From positions 535,907-599,906 of the forward strand of contig CAKVCX010000002.1 of NCBI GenBank assembly GCA_934725985.1: a DNA stretch of 64,000 bases. The letters are read 5' to 3'. Below are positions 33,612-44,004 of this stretch, piece by piece; the first letter of the stretch is position 1; each line of letters begins with the position of its first letter. The notes under the pieces were generated by a model. The model had not been told where the DNA came from. It did not search any database and saw only the letters and a program-made list of their open reading frames with translations. Both the position numbers and the translations under genes were made by a program. This DNA is from an uncultured Bacilli bacterium. GTDB lineage: Bacteria > Bacillota_I > Bacilli_A > RFN20 > CAG-826.

Positions 33612-36527
33612 ATGAAAAGAAAAAAACTAATTATATCTACGATTCTATCCTCTACTTCCTTGCTTTTGTTAGTAAGCCTAGGGTTATTTAATAAAGGAAG
33701 CGCGACCTATTCGTCTCCAAATGAATTATGGGTTCATTATCCAAAAAAGGAAGCGAGTGAAAAAGAAAATGGCATAAGAGAATATTGGATAGAGTGTTCT
33801 ACTCATCGATATCAATTTAGCAAGCCAAACAGTTCAAATATTCAAGAATATACTTCTTATAATACTGATGGGTTTAGTGAAAACGATCCTCGTTGGATTA
33901 AATATATTCCTTCTTATAAAAATGCATTTTTCGACTTAAGCAGCGATAGTTTTGATTTTTCAGAAATAAATATATCTGGCTATACTCCAACCGATTCAAT
34001 TTCTAGCGAACCTGGTTCAAAAATAAGAACGGATTTTACAAAGGATAATTTATCGCCAAGTTATAATTTAGAGTGCTTGACGGTCAGTGATGTCATTTCA
34101 AGCAATGATGAACTATCCTCGTTTTGTAAGAACATTGATGGAAAAGAAGTTAGTGGATATTACGTTTTGACTTCTGATTTAAAATCACCAACCTCTTATT
34201 TGAATAACCAAAACGGAACAAATAAGTTCAAAGCGACTTTCGATGGAAGAAATCATACCATTTCTAATCCTACTGCATGGGGGCATAGACTCTTTGGCTG
34301 GATTAAAGATGCAACGATTAAAAATTTAAACTTTGATGAAATTTCGATTTTTTCTATCTTAGGAACCGTCGTAGAGAACTCAACAATAGAGAATTGTTCA
34401 TTTAAAACGGCATCAACGTTGAACGAGTGGTCAAATATAGGAATTCTTTGTGACGAATTTTATAGCGGGGTAAAGCTAAAAAACGTTATAGTCGATATGG
34501 GGCAAACCGCCTTGAAAATCAAAAACAATGGTTTTACTGCTTCAGCTTTATCAGCATATAACAGTTCGACCTTAGAAAACCCGGTCACTTACGATAATGT
34601 TTCCATCAATTGTTTGAATTCGACAAAAGCCTATGTAGGTGATAGACAAGGTAGAAGCCTAAGGCCAGAAGAAATAAAATTCACAAGTACTTATAAATTT
34701 ATTGATAATGGCCAGTTAAATTACGATATTAAATATTTAAACGGGAATTCTCAAATTGAAAAAGCCGCACTTCTAATCAAAGAAGAAATAGACAATGCAA
34801 CTGGGCAAAACATAAAAATCACATCCATTAATGATTCCCTAACATATAATGAGAACACTTCAAGCATAATTCTAGGTTCTTCTTCTTTTTCGAATTATCA
34901 GCAACAAACACTACCAAGCGAAAATGGATCATTCGTTCTAAAAGGCATAGGAAAAGCCATTTATTTGAATTCGAACTATGATGAAGGTTATCAAATTGGG
35001 GCCATAAAGCTATTAGAAAACCTAATTGGCTATGATTATATTGGGGCCGATACTATTACTTATAAAATAGAAGACAAAACCAATATCGATTTACCTTATT
35101 TAGATTTGACATTTACGCCTTCTTTCGGCTATAGAAAATGCGATTGGAGTGATCATAAAGACATAAAAGGCATTACTACCGATTGTTATAAATATGGATA
35201 TAACGCCGGCTATGCAGAATATGGATATTATCTAGGCACAGAAGCAATGGGTACATTACCGGCAGAGACTTTTCACACTTCACTACATATTCTCTATCCT
35301 GGAACCTACTATAGTTCTCATCCAAGTTGGTACGCCATAAATGAAAACGGAAATAACTATGGTGATAAATATAATTTATGGCAAATTTGTTTCAGCGCTC
35401 ATGGCGATTCAAATGAATACGAAGCCATGGTTAATGAAGCGACCAATAACATAATAAAAGCATTTGCTAGTTCCAATAATTTAAACATCAAAACATTATT
35501 ATTAGGAACTGAAGATAATAATAATTATTGCCACTGCTCTAGTTGCAAGGAAAAAACGAGCGAATACGGCTCAATTACGGGTACGGTAATAAATTTCGTT
35601 AACGATGTATCAACTAGAGTCAACAATAGAATAAGCGAAACAAAAAGAAGTTCTATCGATTTAGGATTATTTGCCTATTTAGGCTACAAAGATGCACCAA
35701 TTAAAAATGGATCACCAACAATAAAAACAAACGATAACGTCTTTACTTTGGTCGCACCAATCCAAGCTAATTACACATATTCATTATTAGACGAAAGAAA
35801 CGCCTCTTCAAAAAATATGTTTGAAGATTGGGCAAAAGTAGGAAAAATATCATCTTGGTTATACGAAACGAATTTCAGCAATTATCTATATCCATTCAAT
35901 TCATTTAAGGCCAATTTTGAAAACTTTAAATATTTAAATAAGAAAAACGTTTTTATGGCCTATGCCCAGGGGCAACATAACGCCGCACAACCAAGAACCG
36001 GGTTTACTGCCTTAAAAAAGTATTTGAATGCTAAAGTAATGTTAGACATAAATAGCGACTATGATACATTATTGAATAACTTCTTCTCTTCTTATTATGG
36101 GGAAGCAGGAGATAAAATGCGGACTTTCTTTAACGAAATGGTTGCCCAATTAGAAACAATAGAATCTACTTCTACCTATCAAAAAACTTTATATAACAAC
36201 AATCAATTCTCTATTTATGAAAATATAGCCAATACAAAATTTTGGGATTTTGATCAACTTAAAAAATGGGTTTCCTTATGCGATGAAGCTGCAAATCTAG
36301 TAACTAGCCAAGAAGCGAAAAACCATATTTTATGCGAAAAAATCTTCCCAAGTTTTGCCTTATCTTCTTTATATAGCGGAATTGCTTATATTTATAAATG
36401 GGGAACTGCAAACAAAAGAAAAGAATTCCAAAATGAATTTAAAACCTTAGCCACCGAGTTAGGTTTTAAGACCACAAATGAATCAGGAACCAAACTAGAA
36501 ACCTATTATAATGATTGGGGAATCTAA
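33612..36527 (+). CDS. Secreted DUF4838 (glycosidase-like) protein
   Basis: 971 residues with a signal peptide (basic MKRKK, hydrophobic 6-28). The N-terminal third is beta-rich and carries a GLUG/IPT-like region (FKATFDGRNHTISNPT). An alpha-glucuronidase/GH20-type N-terminal domain (AALLIKEEIDNATG..SIILGSSSF) at about 380-430 precedes the catalytic-like barrel with the DUF4838 signature CHCSSCKE (about 639-646) and YAQGQHN. DUF4838 proteins are predicted glycoside hydrolases related to alpha-glucuronidases. It is the only exported enzyme of the locus, so likely makes the first cut on an external glycan (inference). Confidence 0.75.
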   Translation: MKRKKLIISTILSSTSLLLLVSLGLFNKGSATYSSPNELWVHYPKKEASEKENGIREYWIECSTHRYQFSKPNSSNIQEYTSYNTDGFSENDPRWIKYIPSYKNAFFDLSSDSFDFSEINISGYTPTDSISSEPGSKIRTDFTKDNLSPSYNLECLTVSDVISSNDELSSFCKNIDGKEVSGYYVLTSDLKSPTSYLNNQNGTNKFKATFDGRNHTISNPTAWGHRLFGWIKDATIKNLNFDEISIFSILGTVVENSTIENCSFKTASTLNEWSNIGILCDEFYSGVKLKNVIVDMGQTALKIKNNGFTASALSAYNSSTLENPVTYDNVSINCLNSTKAYVGDRQGRSLRPEEIKFTSTYKFIDNGQLNYDIKYLNGNSQIEKAALLIKEEIDNATGQNIKITSINDSLTYNENTSSIILGSSSFSNYQQQTLPSENGSFVLKGIGKAIYLNSNYDEGYQIGAIKLLENLIGYDYIGADTITYKIEDKTNIDLPYLDLTFTPSFGYRKCDWSDHKDIKGITTDCYKYGYNAGYAEYGYYLGTEAMGTLPAETFHTSLHILYPGTYYSSHPSWYAINENGNNYGDKYNLWQICFSAHGDSNEYEAMVNEATNNIIKAFASSNNLNIKTLLLGTEDNNNYCHCSSCKEKTSEYGSITGTVINFVNDVSTRVNNRISETKRSSIDLGLFAYLGYKDAPIKNGSPTIKTNDNVFTLVAPIQANYTYSLLDERNASSKNMFEDWAKVGKISSWLYETNFSNYLYPFNSFKANFENFKYLNKKNVFMAYAQGQHNAAQPRTGFTALKKYLNAKVMLDINSDYDTLLNNFFSSYYGEAGDKMRTFFNEMVAQLETIESTSTYQKTLYNNNQFSIYENIANTKFWDFDQLKKWVSLCDEAANLVTSQEAKNHILCEKIFPSFALSSLYSGIAYIYKWGTANKRKEFQNEFKTLATELGFKTTNESGTKLETYYNDWGI

Positions 36528-36533
36528 AATAAA

Positions 36534-37748
36534 ATGAATCAAGAGCAAAAATATATCGAACTAATAGAAAATTACATCAAACACAACTATAAGGAGAATT
36601 TTCGTGAACCATCTGCAAATCTCCCTTACCCATATTTAGTCCCCGGCAGTTGCTATGCCCGCCAATTATGGGATTGGGATTCTTGGTTAACAGGAGTTGC
36701 TTTACTTGATTATGGAGAAGATGTCTTGCCATATGAAAAGGGTTGTGTTTTAAACTTTTTAGAATCAATGGACGAAGAAGGGAGAATCCCTATTCTAGTT
36801 CAAGAGAATCCTTGGGATTTATTCGCCTTAAAAAAGGGAGAAGAAAAAAATATCCATAAGCCTTGTTTGGCTTTACATGCCTTAGCCATTTCAAAAGCTA
36901 CAAACGATGCTTCCTGGCTAAAAAATTATTTCCCAAAAATAAAAAATTTCTTATCCTATTACGAAAATAATCAATTAGATAAAGAAAGCGGCCTATATTA
37001 TTGGATTAATGATTTAGGATTAGGTTTCGATAATGACCCAACCGTATTTTATAGACCAAATAAATCCACGGGTGCCATATATTTGAATTCTTTAATGTAT
37101 GGTGAATTAATAGCTACATCCAAGTTAGCAAATATGCTTGGGGAAGATTTAGATGCATTACTTTATAAAAAGAAGGCAGATGAACTAGCGAAAAGCATTC
37201 ATGAAGAATGTTTTGATAATAAAGATGGGTATTTCTATAGCGTAGATTTATCTTTAAGAAAAATAGATAAAAATACTTTCCTCCATAGCGGTTGCCCACG
37301 TTTTTGGAAGAGTTTGCCTCTTAGAATTGAAACTTGGGCTGGTATGTTGCCTCTTTACTTCAATATAGCAACAAAAGAAGAGGCAAAAAGATGCATTGAG
37401 GAGCATTACTTAGATACAAACGGCTTAAATAGCCCTTTTGGAATCCGCAGCGTTTCCAAAAAGGAAAAAATGTTTGTTAACATTGTTTCAAGCAACCCTT
37501 CTTGTTGGCTTGGTCCAATTTGGATAAATGCGAACTACTTTACTTATGTAGCCCTAAAAAATTATGGATATGAAAAAGAAGCAAAAGAACTTGCTTTAAA
37601 AACCATTAGTTTGCTTGGAAAAGACTTGGAAAAGCAAGGCTGCTTTACTGAATACTACAATTCAGAAACCGGTGAAGGTATAACAAACAAGGGCTTCCAA
37701 AGTTGGAATTTCTTAGTCCATCTCATGATAAAAGATCTGCAAAGCTAA
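36534..37748 (+). CDS. GH63/GH37-like (alpha/alpha)6 glycosidase
   Basis: 404-residue cytosolic enzyme. An (alpha/alpha)6-barrel of trehalase/GH63/mannosylglycerate-hydrolase type is suggested by ARQLWDWDSWLTGVALLDYG near 45-65, GLYYWINDLGLGFDN near 155-170 (candidate catalytic Asp), WLGPIWINANY near 325 and GFQSWNFLV at the end. The preference for alpha-glucosyl or alpha-mannosyl substrates cannot be settled from sequence. It starts 6 bp after the DUF4838 gene and ends 6 bp from the convergent orphan glycosidase. Confidence 0.7.
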   Translation: MNQEQKYIELIENYIKHNYKENFREPSANLPYPYLVPGSCYARQLWDWDSWLTGVALLDYGEDVLPYEKGCVLNFLESMDEEGRIPILVQENPWDLFALKKGEEKNIHKPCLALHALAISKATNDASWLKNYFPKIKNFLSYYENNQLDKESGLYYWINDLGLGFDNDPTVFYRPNKSTGAIYLNSLMYGELIATSKLANMLGEDLDALLYKKKADELAKSIHEECFDNKDGYFYSVDLSLRKIDKNTFLHSGCPRFWKSLPLRIETWAGMLPLYFNIATKEEAKRCIEEHYLDTNGLNSPFGIRSVSKKEKMFVNIVSSNPSCWLGPIWINANYFTYVALKNYGYEKEAKELALKTISLLGKDLEKQGCFTEYYNSETGEGITNKGFQSWNFLVHLMIKDLQS

Positions 37749-37753
37749 CCTTT

Positions 37754-39754
37754 TTATTCAATTATTAAGGTAATAGTAGATAAATACTTTAATGGTTGCT
37801 TAATAGTAACCATTTTTTTGTTCAAACTAAATTTAACAATTTTTATATGCCCTTTTCTATCAACGAGCTTGATTTTATTAGGCGTAACATTCTTTAATTC
37901 AAATTGAATTTTGTCATAATCATAATAATTAGCATTAGTCAAAATTAAAACAAAACGTTTATCTTGTTCATATAAATAAGGATAAACTCCGTCAACGCCA
38001 GTATAAACAAAAGGGCTCTGAACGTGATTTAATAAATACTTTTCAAAAAACCATGTTCTTAAGTTCATAAAGAAACAAGTATTATCTACCCCTTCTATTG
38101 AATAAGGATAAACAAAGAAATTAGAAGAAAAAGCGACTCCATTGCTATTTCTTTCATTTCTAGGCCCATATACCCCCGAAATGATGTTAACCCCGTCTTC
38201 ATAATCAATAGAATAAAAATCACCCGTGCGTCTATGGCTAGTGACTCTATAATGATGCATATTATGAAACGCACCTTTTTCATACATTTCAAAAGATGCT
38301 TTACTTTTACCTGCTCCCACAAAATTAACATCTTTTGCTTTAATTAAAGACAAAAGATTCCTTTGTTTTAAGCAAAAAGCAGCCCTGCCATCAACAAAGA
38401 CAAAATTAAAGGTAAATAAATCAATTAATTCCTGAGAAGAAAAATTATAGACATTGTCCGAAGTTAAAATGACAACTTCGTTTTTAAAAGTCTTTTCTTT
38501 GCTTATTCTATATGAACAGCCAAAAGAAGAAAAATAACCGACAGCGTCATAATCCTTTGGAATTAAATTTAAAAATCCTTCTCTATGGGAGTTATAAACT
38601 GTTTTTTCTGAAAGAGGAAAAACTAATCCTTTCATTTGGGAAGGCAAAACATTTAAGCTTTTTATAGTATTCAAATAAGGAGTTAAACCTTTTATTGCAG
38701 GTCCGTAACCAAATTCTTCCTGAACACCGTTTCCAATTTGATGAAAAATATTATATGTCATGCCTGAAATTCCTAAAGGCAAGGCGGATTCAAGTTGAAA
38801 AGAAAGAAACTTTTTATCTTTAACAAAAATAGAAAACGAACTATTTTCTAATTCTGGATAAATTAAGCAATCATCACCTAGGAAACTACGATTGACCATA
38901 GAAATTCTATTGAAATCAAAATAATAATTCTTCGATCCATATTCCCTATATGCAGGAAGATGAATTCTATCGATTTTGACTCCATCGTAACAAAGATCTG
39001 CGTGCAATTTTGCCCAATCTCTAGCTTCCATAGCATGAGAAAAAGGAGGAGAACTCATTAAACCGATATGTGTTTTTACATTCGCTTTTTTAACTACATT
39101 AGCTATTTCTTTTGCTAGATTATCCATGACTTCCCAAGAAGTATCTAGCCATACTTTTCTTTCTTGCGTAGGAGTGTCTTTGCTTAAAAGAGTAACAAAT
39201 TCATCCCTAGTTTCGTTTTTATTTAACCTTTTATTGAATTCTTCCATATGGAGCGGACAAAAACAACCGCCCCAGTCAAGTGGATCATGATTATGAAGTC
39301 TAAAATCATCTTCGATCCAAACTACTTCTGGCTCAACTTCTTTTACATAGTAATTCAATTGATTTAAATAATACTTTTTCCAATTAATATCAAAAGGGCA
39401 AGCAACAAGCTCGCTTTGCCTACCAAACCTATCAACCATGGTTTGAAAGTCTTGGCCGGGTTGTAATTTTCTGCCTCTATCTAGATGGCCTAATTCCATC
39501 CACGGGTTAAGCGAAACCGATATGCCAACGTCATTAAACACTTTTTTTGCTTGCTTAATTATTTCAATCCAAGGGACAAGTTCTTCATCCTTAATATGGC
39601 CAACGTTAAATTCTTCCGCATTAAAAAGAAGAATTACGTTTTTAAAGCCATACTTCAAACAAAACGATTTAGCACTTTCTATTCTTTCTATCGCGTATTC
39701 ATCCGGATAGATTTGTTGCCTTAAGCAATGCAAGAATTCTTTATTCTCTTCCAT
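37754..39754 (-). CDS. Orphan TIM-barrel glycosidase-like protein
   Basis: 666 residues from ATG 39754 (AAAGAGATTTAT site; an alternative ATG at 39787 overlaps the GH95 stop). The N-terminal half looks like a (beta/alpha)8 barrel of the GH42/GH-A clan: VILLFNAEEFN, VSLNPWMELGH, VVWIEDDFRLHNH (candidate acid), GCFCPLHMEEFN and LIYPELENSS (candidate nucleophile). Then come a GATase-like middle (VVILTSDNVYNFSS) and a beta-sandwich end. No signal peptide. I do not recognise a numbered family. Third gene of the GH20-GH95 operon, so likely works on the same glycan. Confidence 0.65.
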   Translation of the reverse strand: MEENKEFLHCLRQQIYPDEYAIERIESAKSFCLKYGFKNVILLFNAEEFNVGHIKDEELVPWIEIIKQAKKVFNDVGISVSLNPWMELGHLDRGRKLQPGQDFQTMVDRFGRQSELVACPFDINWKKYYLNQLNYYVKEVEPEVVWIEDDFRLHNHDPLDWGGCFCPLHMEEFNKRLNKNETRDEFVTLLSKDTPTQERKVWLDTSWEVMDNLAKEIANVVKKANVKTHIGLMSSPPFSHAMEARDWAKLHADLCYDGVKIDRIHLPAYREYGSKNYYFDFNRISMVNRSFLGDDCLIYPELENSSFSIFVKDKKFLSFQLESALPLGISGMTYNIFHQIGNGVQEEFGYGPAIKGLTPYLNTIKSLNVLPSQMKGLVFPLSEKTVYNSHREGFLNLIPKDYDAVGYFSSFGCSYRISKEKTFKNEVVILTSDNVYNFSSQELIDLFTFNFVFVDGRAAFCLKQRNLLSLIKAKDVNFVGAGKSKASFEMYEKGAFHNMHHYRVTSHRRTGDFYSIDYEDGVNIISGVYGPRNERNSNGVAFSSNFFVYPYSIEGVDNTCFFMNLRTWFFEKYLLNHVQSPFVYTGVDGVYPYLYEQDKRFVLILTNANYYDYDKIQFELKNVTPNKIKLVDRKGHIKIVKFSLNKKMVTIKQPLKYLSTITLIIE

Positions 39755-39779
39755 ATAAATCTCTTTTTTATTACTAAAA

Positions 39780-42392
39780 TCAATCATTAGTCCAACCGAT
39801 TTTTTCTGCGTGTTGATTATTTACTTTTAGTTTTAGCAAATAACGATCATATTCAAGTTCATCGGCTTTATTAATAAAAGCTAACGCCCCATCGTTATTT
39901 TGATTATGATTTTTCTCATCCATTAACTTATAAGTAGCTCTACCTTTGTTAAATAAAGAATAAGTTTTATCAAGATAGCAATTACCATTAATTGTTCCAA
40001 TAAATTGATACATGGGGTCGTTATTATCTGCCCTATATAAAGCATAGGAAGTAGAATTGCCTTCCCAAGTAAGGTTAACTCCCTCATCAGAATAAACGGC
40101 TTTGAAATTAACAGGCAATCCTTGTTTTATAACCTTAGAAAAATTAATAAAACGATACGTATGTCCTTTTTTTGCTTTAAAGGAAATAAAATTATCATTG
40201 CAAGAACATTCTACTATTCTGCCCTCATCATAAACTTTAGTATTAGAATCTATGCCTTTATAAAATACTTTAATCTCATTATCAAGTTTAGATTTTATTA
40301 AGACTTCTTTTAACAAACCATTTTTATAAGTGATGTTAACGATAAAATTGCCTCTAGCCCTTAAACCAGAAACATTTATATTTTTCCAGGCATCGGGAAT
40401 GGAAGGCAAAATCGAAATATAACCTTCATGGCTTTGCAAAAGCATTTCACTCATGCCGGTTATTGCACCAAAATTCCCATCTATTTGGAAAGGAGGATGG
40501 ACATCCCAAAGATTTGGATGCGTTTTCTTTTCTAATAACGTCCTTAACAATTTATAGCAATGATTGCCATCTCCTACCCTAGCATAACAACATAATCTAT
40601 GTGCTAAAGCCCAACCGGTAGAATAATCGCCCCTATATTGCAAAGTAAGTTTTGCCCCATCTAACCAAGCAGGGGTTTTATGGGTTATTAAACTTCCAGG
40701 CATTAACCCTACTAATTGAGATAGATGACGATGACCATATTCTCCAATTTCTCCATAAAAATGTTCCTCGCCATATTCTTTTATTTGTCCGCTATAACCA
40801 ATTAAGACGGAATCAAAATTTCCTAATTGAGCCTTTTCTTCTTCAACTAAGGAATCCATTTTCCCTAATTTGGTTGCTAGTTCAATATCATGTCTTGCAT
40901 TTTCTTCAATCCATTGCTGATCGAAAGCGCATCCGACGGTATGGTAATATTGCTGACTAGGATCGCTTAAACACCAATGTCCTGAAAGGATTTGCTCAGG
41001 AGAAGCACTATATGAACATAAATACTTATCCCCGTACTTCTTAAGGCATTTATTTAAAAACTTAGAAAGACCATGAACAGATTCATATGCAACTTTTAAC
41101 ATATCTTTATCTTGAGTAAAAGCATAGGCATCATAAAAAAGGTCCGCAGTCATCCCGCCGGTGCCAGGTCCAGAATGGGTATTTAAATGCATCCCCTCGA
41201 TTTCATAGGCAAAAGCACCGGTTCCAATAATCCACCCACAATCCAAATTTGAAGAATAAGAATTAGGATAAACTTCTTTTATCCAATCGGAAGCGTTTTC
41301 CTTTGCCTTTTCTAAGTAGGCTTTGAAAAAATCTACATAAGCAGAAAAAGTTTCATCCAAATTCGTTAAATAACTAGGCCAATAATTCATTTGGATATTG
41401 ATATTATGCCAAAAGCCACTACCCCAGGGCGATTTATCATGGGCAGTCCATACACCTTGCAAAGAAGCAGGCAAACTGCCTTTCCGAGAACTAGAAATTA
41501 ATAAATGACGTCCAAATTGATAATATACTTCTTCTAAATAAGGTATATTCTCCCCTTTTGCATAAGAAGATAAAAGCTCATCGGTAGGTCTATTATCAAC
41601 TTCTTTGCATAAAGAGAAACTAACTCTATCCATTAAGGACGTGTAGTCATTTTTATGGTTTTGATAAAGTTTTTTATAGCCTTTCTTTAAAGCATTTGCA
41701 GTTAATAAGGTTACTTTCTCTTTTGGGTCGTCCCCTAATGCTTTATGGGTAAAAAAGGTTTCGCTACATAATTTATAAGATGTCCCGGCCGCGAATATCA
41801 AGATTGTTTCAGTAGAGGAAGAAACTAGACAGCTTCCATCCTTATTTTCTATTTTTCCATTGCTAGAAATGGATAATTGGCCTTCGTAAAGTAAATCTCT
41901 TGAAGGCAATTTACCTCTAATAACGATTTTATTATCTAAAGAAGAAACTACTCCAGTTCGTCCACCTTCTTCAATCTTTCTAACGCCTAAATAAGGTATA
42001 ACTAACTTTAAGGAAAAATCTATGGGAGAAGATGAAACTATTTTATAGACAAAGACATTATCCGGATAAGAATAAAAACAAAGTCGATTAATTGTAATAT
42101 CTTTTTGCTTATAAAAAGAATACACGGTACCATCATTTAAATTAAGGCCACGCTCATAACCACTGATATTATCACTAGCAAAGAATATATGTATTTCAGC
42201 AAAATTTGAAACGCCTCCGTATTTAAATTCATTGGCAAACTCGTTTGTGGTTATTTGAATTCTTTCTTTCTCGATTCCGCCAAAAATCGAAGCACCAAAA
42301 TAACCATTCCCAATTGGAAGAGAATATTTTTCCCAGCCTTCAATAGAATCTAAAGCAGGCTTTTTATAAAATAACTTCAATTCTTTGTTCAT
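39780..42392 (-). CDS. GH95 glycosidase (alpha-L-fucosidase or related)
   Basis: 870 residues from ATG 42392 (the GTG four codons earlier overlaps the previous stop). GH95 hallmarks: LPIGNGYFGASIFGG (25-39), NINIQMNYWPSYLTNLDETF (candidate catalytic Asn/Asp region), YGHRHLSQLVGLMPGS and VHPPFQIDGNFGAITGMSEMLLQS. GH95 enzymes remove alpha-1,2-fucose, or alpha-L-galactose, by inversion. The C-terminal 120 residues look like an added fibronectin-type-III-like domain. There is no signal peptide, so it would act in the cytosol after uptake. It overlaps the orphan glycosidase and follows the GH20-like gene by about 2 bp. Confidence 0.88.
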   Translation of the reverse strand: MNKELKLFYKKPALDSIEGWEKYSLPIGNGYFGASIFGGIEKERIQITTNEFANEFKYGGVSNFAEIHIFFASDNISGYERGLNLNDGTVYSFYKQKDITINRLCFYSYPDNVFVYKIVSSSPIDFSLKLVIPYLGVRKIEEGGRTGVVSSLDNKIVIRGKLPSRDLLYEGQLSISSNGKIENKDGSCLVSSSTETILIFAAGTSYKLCSETFFTHKALGDDPKEKVTLLTANALKKGYKKLYQNHKNDYTSLMDRVSFSLCKEVDNRPTDELLSSYAKGENIPYLEEVYYQFGRHLLISSSRKGSLPASLQGVWTAHDKSPWGSGFWHNINIQMNYWPSYLTNLDETFSAYVDFFKAYLEKAKENASDWIKEVYPNSYSSNLDCGWIIGTGAFAYEIEGMHLNTHSGPGTGGMTADLFYDAYAFTQDKDMLKVAYESVHGLSKFLNKCLKKYGDKYLCSYSASPEQILSGHWCLSDPSQQYYHTVGCAFDQQWIEENARHDIELATKLGKMDSLVEEEKAQLGNFDSVLIGYSGQIKEYGEEHFYGEIGEYGHRHLSQLVGLMPGSLITHKTPAWLDGAKLTLQYRGDYSTGWALAHRLCCYARVGDGNHCYKLLRTLLEKKTHPNLWDVHPPFQIDGNFGAITGMSEMLLQSHEGYISILPSIPDAWKNINVSGLRARGNFIVNITYKNGLLKEVLIKSKLDNEIKVFYKGIDSNTKVYDEGRIVECSCNDNFISFKAKKGHTYRFINFSKVIKQGLPVNFKAVYSDEGVNLTWEGNSTSYALYRADNNDPMYQFIGTINGNCYLDKTYSLFNKGRATYKLMDEKNHNQNNDGALAFINKADELEYDRYLLKLKVNNQHAEKIGWTND

Positions 42393-42393
42393 A

Positions 42394-44004
42394 TTAGATT
42401 TCACTTGTGGAAATATAGAAACGATAATTATTCATCGTTAACCCTTCGTTTCTAAAATAAGGTAAAAGAGGAGCTTCCACTTCTTCAATAGAAGCAATTT
42501 CTCCATTAATAAACATCTTTATCTTTCTTTTCGCGTATTCTAGCCTATTTTTCACTCCGCCAAATCTAGCGCAGTGAATTTCAAAGCCAAATGATTTGTT
42601 CTCTTTCATCCAAACATATTCAAAAGCAGTCATAAATTCATTTAAAGATAAGATAGAATCATCGATTTCTTTTAAAATATTGGATAACTCTGCCAAATTT
42701 TTTTCTTTGTAATATTTATGGATGTTTATTCCTAAATAAGCTTTTTTGGAAAGGAATTTACATAAAGAGGAAACCATGTCAAACACATAAGAATATGGTT
42801 TATTTCTAATGGATGCTGTTTTTATTTCTTTTGCTATTTTCTCATAATCGATAAAATCCAATTCTTCCAAATCTTTATCGAAAACGCCCATCAAAGGATC
42901 TTGGTAGAACAAACACTTAGAAGTTGAATTTATCGGCAAAATCTTTTCTTTGTTTTTGCTAATACGATTTGGTTTATCAAGCAAAATGAAATCATCGAAA
43001 ACCAAGCCTAATTCATTATTGAAATCTTCCTTGATTTTTTCTAAATCATAAATGCCAAGGGCAAATTCTTTCGCGGCAAATATAGTCGGCAAACATTCAT
43101 AGAAGGAACATTCCTTCCCGTTATCTCCCCATAAGGTCAATAAATAATTCTCAACATTATTCTTCTTCATGCTTATAAAAGAAGATTTTTCTATTTCTAA
43201 AGAGGCTTCATTTTGAGGACAAAATCCTCTCCAGGAATATCCGGCCCCCACAAACCACAAATCCCTATTAAAATTGCGGTAAAATTTGAACATATGGTCG
43301 TAAATGGAAGTATCGACATGTCCATAATCCCAATAAGCAAGCTCAACATTAGAAGGAACTTCGAAATTCATCTTTGACAAGGCGTTAAAATCCGGCAATT
43401 TTTCTAAATAAACACCATCATTTGCCATTCTAACAAACATATCGCCCCACATATGACAATCAAAACCATATTTAGCAGCAATCTTAGCAACTTTGTCTAA
43501 ATGTCTTAGCATAAGACTATTTTGTTCTTCATAACCATATTTACGGATATGTTCGCCTCTTCCTAAATGATAAGCTTCATCCATCCCAATATTTAAATGC
43601 TTAGAAGAAAAAGCCTTTCTGACGTTGCATATTAATTTATCGATGAATTCGTAAACTTTAGGATCATCAACATTAAGAATGTCATCTATGTCTAATAAAG
43701 AGGCAAAGCTAGATAGTTTGCTAGGATTTGTAAAATGGGCCAAGGTTTGAACGCAAGGAATTAATTCTATTCCTTTTTCTTTGCAAAAAGAGTCGATTTC
43801 TTTCAAGTCATCTATAGAATAGCCACCCCTAAGATACCCAAAATACGGTTCTTGCTCAATTTGGTAGATATCTTCGCTATAAAGCTCTAAAGTATCATAT
43901 CCAAGTTTAGATAATAGATTTATGAAAGAAAACAATTCTTCTTTTTTAAGCACGCCGTTTCTAGAAACGTCTAACATGACGCCAAAATGTTTGAAGCCAA
44001 TCAT
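42394..44004 (-). CDS. GH20-like beta-hexosaminidase
   Basis: 536-residue (beta/alpha)8 enzyme. The catalytic Asp-Glu pair of GH20 is at 142-143 in HLNIGMDEAYHLGRG, preceded by the barrel strand IELIPCVQTLAHF and followed by FDCHMWGDMF and VELAYWDYGH. The C-terminal helical region (about 390-520) is typical of a GH20 subgroup without the N-terminal GH20b domain. It likely releases terminal beta-GlcNAc or GalNAc. First gene of the operon leading to GH95; cytosolic. Confidence 0.82.
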   Translation of the reverse strand: MIGFKHFGVMLDVSRNGVLKKEELFSFINLLSKLGYDTLELYSEDIYQIEQEPYFGYLRGGYSIDDLKEIDSFCKEKGIELIPCVQTLAHFTNPSKLSSFASLLDIDDILNVDDPKVYEFIDKLICNVRKAFSSKHLNIGMDEAYHLGRGEHIRKYGYEEQNSLMLRHLDKVAKIAAKYGFDCHMWGDMFVRMANDGVYLEKLPDFNALSKMNFEVPSNVELAYWDYGHVDTSIYDHMFKFYRNFNRDLWFVGAGYSWRGFCPQNEASLEIEKSSFISMKKNNVENYLLTLWGDNGKECSFYECLPTIFAAKEFALGIYDLEKIKEDFNNELGLVFDDFILLDKPNRISKNKEKILPINSTSKCLFYQDPLMGVFDKDLEELDFIDYEKIAKEIKTASIRNKPYSYVFDMVSSLCKFLSKKAYLGINIHKYYKEKNLAELSNILKEIDDSILSLNEFMTAFEYVWMKENKSFGFEIHCARFGGVKNRLEYAKRKIKMFINGEIASIEEVEAPLLPYFRNEGLTMNNYRFYISTSEI

